A DNA stretch of 64,000 nucleotides from Hemicentrotus pulcherrimus (Eukaryota; Echinodermata; Echinoidea; Camarodonta; Strongylocentrotidae), in NCBI GenBank assembly GCA_003118195.1, contig BEXV01002009.1, positions 6,291-70,290 of the forward strand, read 5' to 3'. Position numbers and translations under genes: made by a program. The notes below the pieces were generated by a model, which made no database searches, was not told where the DNA came from, and saw only the letters and a program-made list of their open reading frames with translations. Each line of letters starts with the position of its first letter. Position 1 is the stretch's first letter. This document shows, one piece after another, positions 60,462-64,000 of the stretch.

Positions 60462-60686
60462 ATGGACGGCCTTACCGAGCGTATATATCATTCCGTAAAC
60501 ATGGCTAACAAAATCAATGATATTTCATTATTCGTGCCGCAAACATGGGCCTTATTTTATTTATTCATAAATGCCATTTCCATGAATGGAGGATTCTTTG
60601 AAAGAGAACACCCGGGGACGCATTATTTTATGCAAGGGTTTCCTAACGTTAGTGGCTTATTAAATGATGTCATAAGATGCTCCTGA
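60462..60686 (+). CDS. Small ORF, unassigned
   Basis: An ATG-initiated 74-codon frame (MDGLTERIYHSVNMANKIND...) with a moderately hydrophobic middle (ALFYLFINAISM), ending RCS with TGA. No promoter, homology or splice context visible. Low confidence. Confidence 0.15.
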   Translation: MDGLTERIYHSVNMANKINDISLFVPQTWALFYLFINAISMNGGFFEREHPGTHYFMQGFPNVSGLLNDVIRCS

Positions 60687-60794
60687 AATGCCATCATGTT
60701 TCAAATATACCACTAGGAATCGTGATATAGTCCATTATTGATTGTTTCATGATTTGTTTTACATGAATGATATTTTAGGCATGTGTATATGTCA

Positions 60795-60945
60795 GCGGCC
60801 AAGGAACTGGCGCCCCCTCTCCGAGGGACTTAGTAATGAGGATTAATGTCTTACTAAAGGGCTCGAGCGCATTGAATTGGTTTCGAACCCAGAGCCTCCC
60901 GGATACAAGACCACTGCTCCCCTATAGAGCCATCTCACCTCCAAT
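60795..60945 (-). repeat. tRNA-derived SINE, minus orientation
   Basis: Reverse complement reads GAGATGGCTCTATAGGGGAG, then GGCTCTGGGTTCGAAACC (B box), then TAAGACATTAATCCTCATTA and AAGTCCCTCGGAGAGG. Second copy of the 57225 family. Confidence 0.75.
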
Positions 60946-61129
60946 CCAAATATTTGGGTGAAAAGAATACCCTAGGTTCATGTAAACTCAATTCTGTTGA
61001 CGATTCATATTATCATCAGTCACAGTTAGATATTGTTCTAAAAATCTTGTAATTCAAAATACAAATGTACCATTTCGTAGCCTTCAACATCATGGATTTA
61101 CCATAATTCCATCAAGCTATGGCAGTGTT

Positions 61130-61447
61130 CAAATTTACGCACGACAGACGGCAAGTTCACAGAGGGATAAAACTGGTAGTGTTACATGATGGTGTTCGAT
61201 GAGAGGAGGATGATATTTCGGATACCTCTTGTCCCCGAGGAAAGGTGTTGATTTTTTCTCCTGGATTAATGATGTCGAAGCACTATATTCGTCTCCCAGA
61301 ACTTCCGGCGCAGCACAGGTTCTTGTCGCATACGACACCTTGCAGACACGCTCTAAGACGTACATTAGCTCATACACGCATCTAGTCTGCGATTATAGAC
61401 CCCGTGGCATGCCATCCTTTCCCTCACTCTACCGTTGTGTAATATGA
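61130..61447 (-). other. Island open on both strands, possible exon
   Basis: A minus frame (61135-61377) reads VCKVSYATRTCAAPEVLGDE and on to CELAVCRA. A plus frame (61229-61447) reads VDFFSWINDVEALYSSPRTS. Both have normal composition and the tract is CpG-richer than its surroundings. Coding strand undecided, no family recognised. Confidence 0.2.
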
Positions 61448-62139
61448 TGTACGTATGTTACTATGTATCTCCGCAATTTTACAAAAAGGCGGCTAATTCT
61501 GACTTGTGTGTTATACTTTGCAATGACTAATCAATTTAAAGGAATTATAAAGGACGTGGCTAATCGTACTGCTTACTCAAAGTATTGTCCATGTCAGTTA
61601 ATATGAAGACTGCAGCACATGTATTTACACCGTTCTTGAAACTCAATAGATTTTACATTATTTAAGTTTAATTGTCTTCTCATTGATAATCATGTTGAAA
61701 ACAACATCAAATTAATGAGACATCTGAAAAACATATTTTGGTACGGTGAAACTTGTATATAAAGACCACCTAAGGGAGACACTAAAAGTGGTTAAATATA
61801 CAGCTGATTTCGTTTACAGGTGTCTATAGTACATGTTTCAATGAAAAACCATTATCAAGGGAAAAAATGTAGTCTTTAGAGATAGGTAGTCGTTATAGAG
61901 AGGTGGTCACTAAATCAGGTTTGACTGTAGAAGTAAATCATACCGGGGAAGAAAAGAAAATGGTCGTTTCACCAATTCGATTGTAGACTGCAGCCCACTG
62001 CAGCCTGCTGGGGGTGTTCCCACTTTCACATTTTCAATATTTCAAACATCATCCTCGGGGGTAGTATAATAGCAGGTTATGTTTGAACATATATTAAAAA
62101 TACTGTTAGGTTTCATGAAAACCTTTGTGATAGTCGTTG
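61448..62139. other. Intergenic
   Basis: No feature recognised. Confidence 0.4.
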
Positions 62140-62320
62140 CCATATGCCATCGCGGTGACCATATGGTGGGAATACCCGAATGGGAGTGGAGATGGTGCAC
62201 ACTGTGCGCGAATGAACTCAATGACCGGGTTAATAATTAGATCTTTAAACCGCTTAGAGACTGTCTTTTGTATCAAGCGCTATATAAAATCCAGATTTAG
62301 ATTGATTATTATTGACTGAG
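62140..62320 (+). repeat. SINE body and tail
   Basis: GAGTGGAGATGGTGCACACT, ATGACCGGGTTAATAATTAG, AAACCGCTTAGAGACTGTC and AAGCGCTATATAAAATCCAG in order, ending in an ATT-like stretch. It matches the tail of 38465-38760 and 132-300. Confidence 0.75.
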
Positions 62321-62917
62321 CGGATCCTGTATAACTTAATTACAGATGGAAATGCCGAAAAAGAAAGGAAACATAGCGTAAACGTGCATAAGTGTGCGTG
62401 AATGTGTGTGCGTGCGTGCGTGTGTGCGCGACTTACTTTAAACTAGATACATTAACGTATGGAAATATCATCGATTACGTTTAGTTATTTTTATCAAGTC
62501 GGACTAAATTTGAATTTTGGTTTATAGCCGCACAAATGCATTTGCAGTATGTTCTCATCTACGGTAGATAGTACCCCTTGCAATATCGCCAAACTTTATT
62601 TATACAAATCGAAGTAGTCTTAGGCGAAAGCTGATTTGCTTAAACAATGTTTTTCCACAGGTGGATATGTTTACAAAGCATACAGACTCGATAGCATTTA
62701 CGTTCTTGAATACAAGGAGTTTGTTTGGCAGCAGGTGTTGTGCCCAAATTAAGGAATTAAACTGAGGATATCACAGTAGTTTCCACAATGGATATAGTCA
62801 ATTTACCCGAAAGTATTAGAGCAAGAAATTGAGTAGGTCTATGCTCCGATAGAGTTTTAGCACAGCTATTGTTAGCCCAAAGTCTGATAATTTTCATTTC
62901 TTAATGTGGTCTTTCAC
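62321..62917. other. Intergenic; GT-rich stretch
   Basis: GTGTGTGCGTGCGTGCGTGT-type sequence at about 62403-62430. Confidence 0.45.
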
Positions 62918-63518
62918 TAAGCAGCGAGTGCTTGCGAACGTAGCGAATTTGGGGTTTCGCCAGGGATCGTAACATGTTGCAAAAGGTTCAAGAAAGTTCG
63001 AAAGCAGTTTTCATTGTAGCAAATCGTTTTTTTCTTGTCGCAAAAAGTAAAGGAGGTATCTCATACAGAGACGAATGCTTGCGAACCTAGCGAATTGGGG
63101 TTTCGCCAGGGTTCTGTAAAGGTTGAGAGAAAGTTCGCAAACAGTTTTCATTTTTGGAAACAGTTCTTGTCGCAAAGAAATTTTGAACAACGAATTCACT
63201 TTTCCTCAAACAGTTGCAAGCGTTTGCAAAACAGTCGTAGGCCTTTACAGAACAGTCGTAAGCTTTTGCAAATGGTTGTAAGACGTTGTCGCTCTTTGTT
63301 TCGCCAATGCAAGCGACCACGTTACCATATTTTTTTTTTTTCAAAATAAAAATCAACTCAACGAGTACCTTGAATTAGGAAAAGGTCTCAAACGTTCACA
63401 ATTCGCACTGTAAACTGTTTGCGAACTTCCTTGCAACCTTTTACAACCTTTTAAGAACCCTGGCGAAACCCCAAATTCGCTACGTTTGCAAGCATTCGCC
63501 GCTCATTTAGATACCCCT
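62918..63518. mobile_element. Foldback/TIR element with a tandemly repeated left arm
   Basis: CTTGCGAACGTAGCGAATTT then GGGGTTTCGCCAGGG occurs at 62931 and again at about 63078, and inverted at about 63457-63493. The left arm at about 63055-63150 pairs with 63410-63518 over roughly 90 bases with mismatches. The extra copy at 62918-63050 is a partial direct duplication. The interior has AAACAGTYGYAAGC-like short repeats and no transposase. Confidence 0.7.
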
Positions 63519-64000
63519 TAAAAATTACGATGCATTTTTCATCGAAAGGTCTCTTTGAATGATTACTAAAAATAGTAAAGACAACGGTTTCAAAAACCTT
63601 TCTCTCTGTAATTACAGAATTGTAAGCATGTACAAATCATTGATTTTGAATTACTTCCTTACAACCTTTTACACTAATAACCCCTCCCCCGCAGTACGCT
63701 TAGCAAATTAAATGGAATATGTAGAACTGTACATATCAATTTGATGATTGGTTATATTTCTTCAAGGGAGAGATGTCCTCTTTGAATAACGGTATTTGGA
63801 ATAGAGGATTACAACGGCCCTTGCAAGTGGGGTTCTATATAAATATATATCCTGGGGTTCTCGAATTTTGAATATTTTCTACATTCGCCCAGCTTGAATT
63901 GATTTTAAATGAAAGACAATTTGGGGGAGGCTTGGAGATTCNGGTGCTTGAATCCTTAGGTCTCCTCTAGAACTGCTACTGGTTCCTTCTTAAAAATGGA
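63519..64000. other. Intergenic
   Basis: One ambiguous base at 63942. No feature recognised. Confidence 0.4.

Overview
The window looks like intergenic and intronic DNA from a non-vertebrate deuterostome, most likely an echinoderm of sea-urchin type. It is AT-rich and intron-containing, full of tRNA-derived SINEs and short terminal-inverted-repeat (TIR) elements, and has scaffold gaps at 29132-29697 and 59140-59155. The organism call is an inference from repeat style and from the one recognisable gene. No ribosomal RNA, functional tRNA, CRISPR array or prokaryotic operon was seen.

The one gene I identify with confidence is a neurotrophin (NGF/BDNF family) on the minus strand. Its main coding exon is 4226-5161. 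It carries the hydrophobic core of a signal peptide, a long Ser/Ala/Pro-rich prodomain, an Arg4 furin-type site, and a mature cystine-knot domain whose six cysteines are spaced almost as in vertebrate NGF. The initiator Met must lie in an upstream exon at higher coordinates, because a good 3' splice site interrupts the signal peptide.

Layout. 1-4.2 kb: end of a palindromic element, SINE pieces and the 3' side of the neurotrophin gene. 4.2-5.2 kb: neurotrophin exon. 5.7-6.1 kb: an unassigned coding-like stretch. 7-12 kb: short TIR elements, a 122-bp tandem duplication and a TIR element inserted in a SINE. 13.1-13.8 kb: a promoter-like block with an RFX-type X-box, a hairpin with TATA box and a strong splice donor. 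15.8-16.4 kb: a degenerate tandem array. 20.2-20.6 kb: two adjacent 159-bp TIR elements. 21.6-34.5 kb: scattered weak coding-like stretches, a trinucleotide-rich island and the large gap. 38-51 kb: several plus-strand open segments ending in phase-0 splice donors, which may be exons of one unknown gene, among SINEs, a CACCTG minisatellite and a 245-bp duplicated segment. 53-64 kb: a complete palindromic foldback element, more SINEs and short TIR elements, and a TIR foldback element at 62.9-63.5 kb.

Apart from the neurotrophin exon, all protein calls are weak. They rest on open frame, amino-acid composition and splice-site context, and no family is claimed for them.
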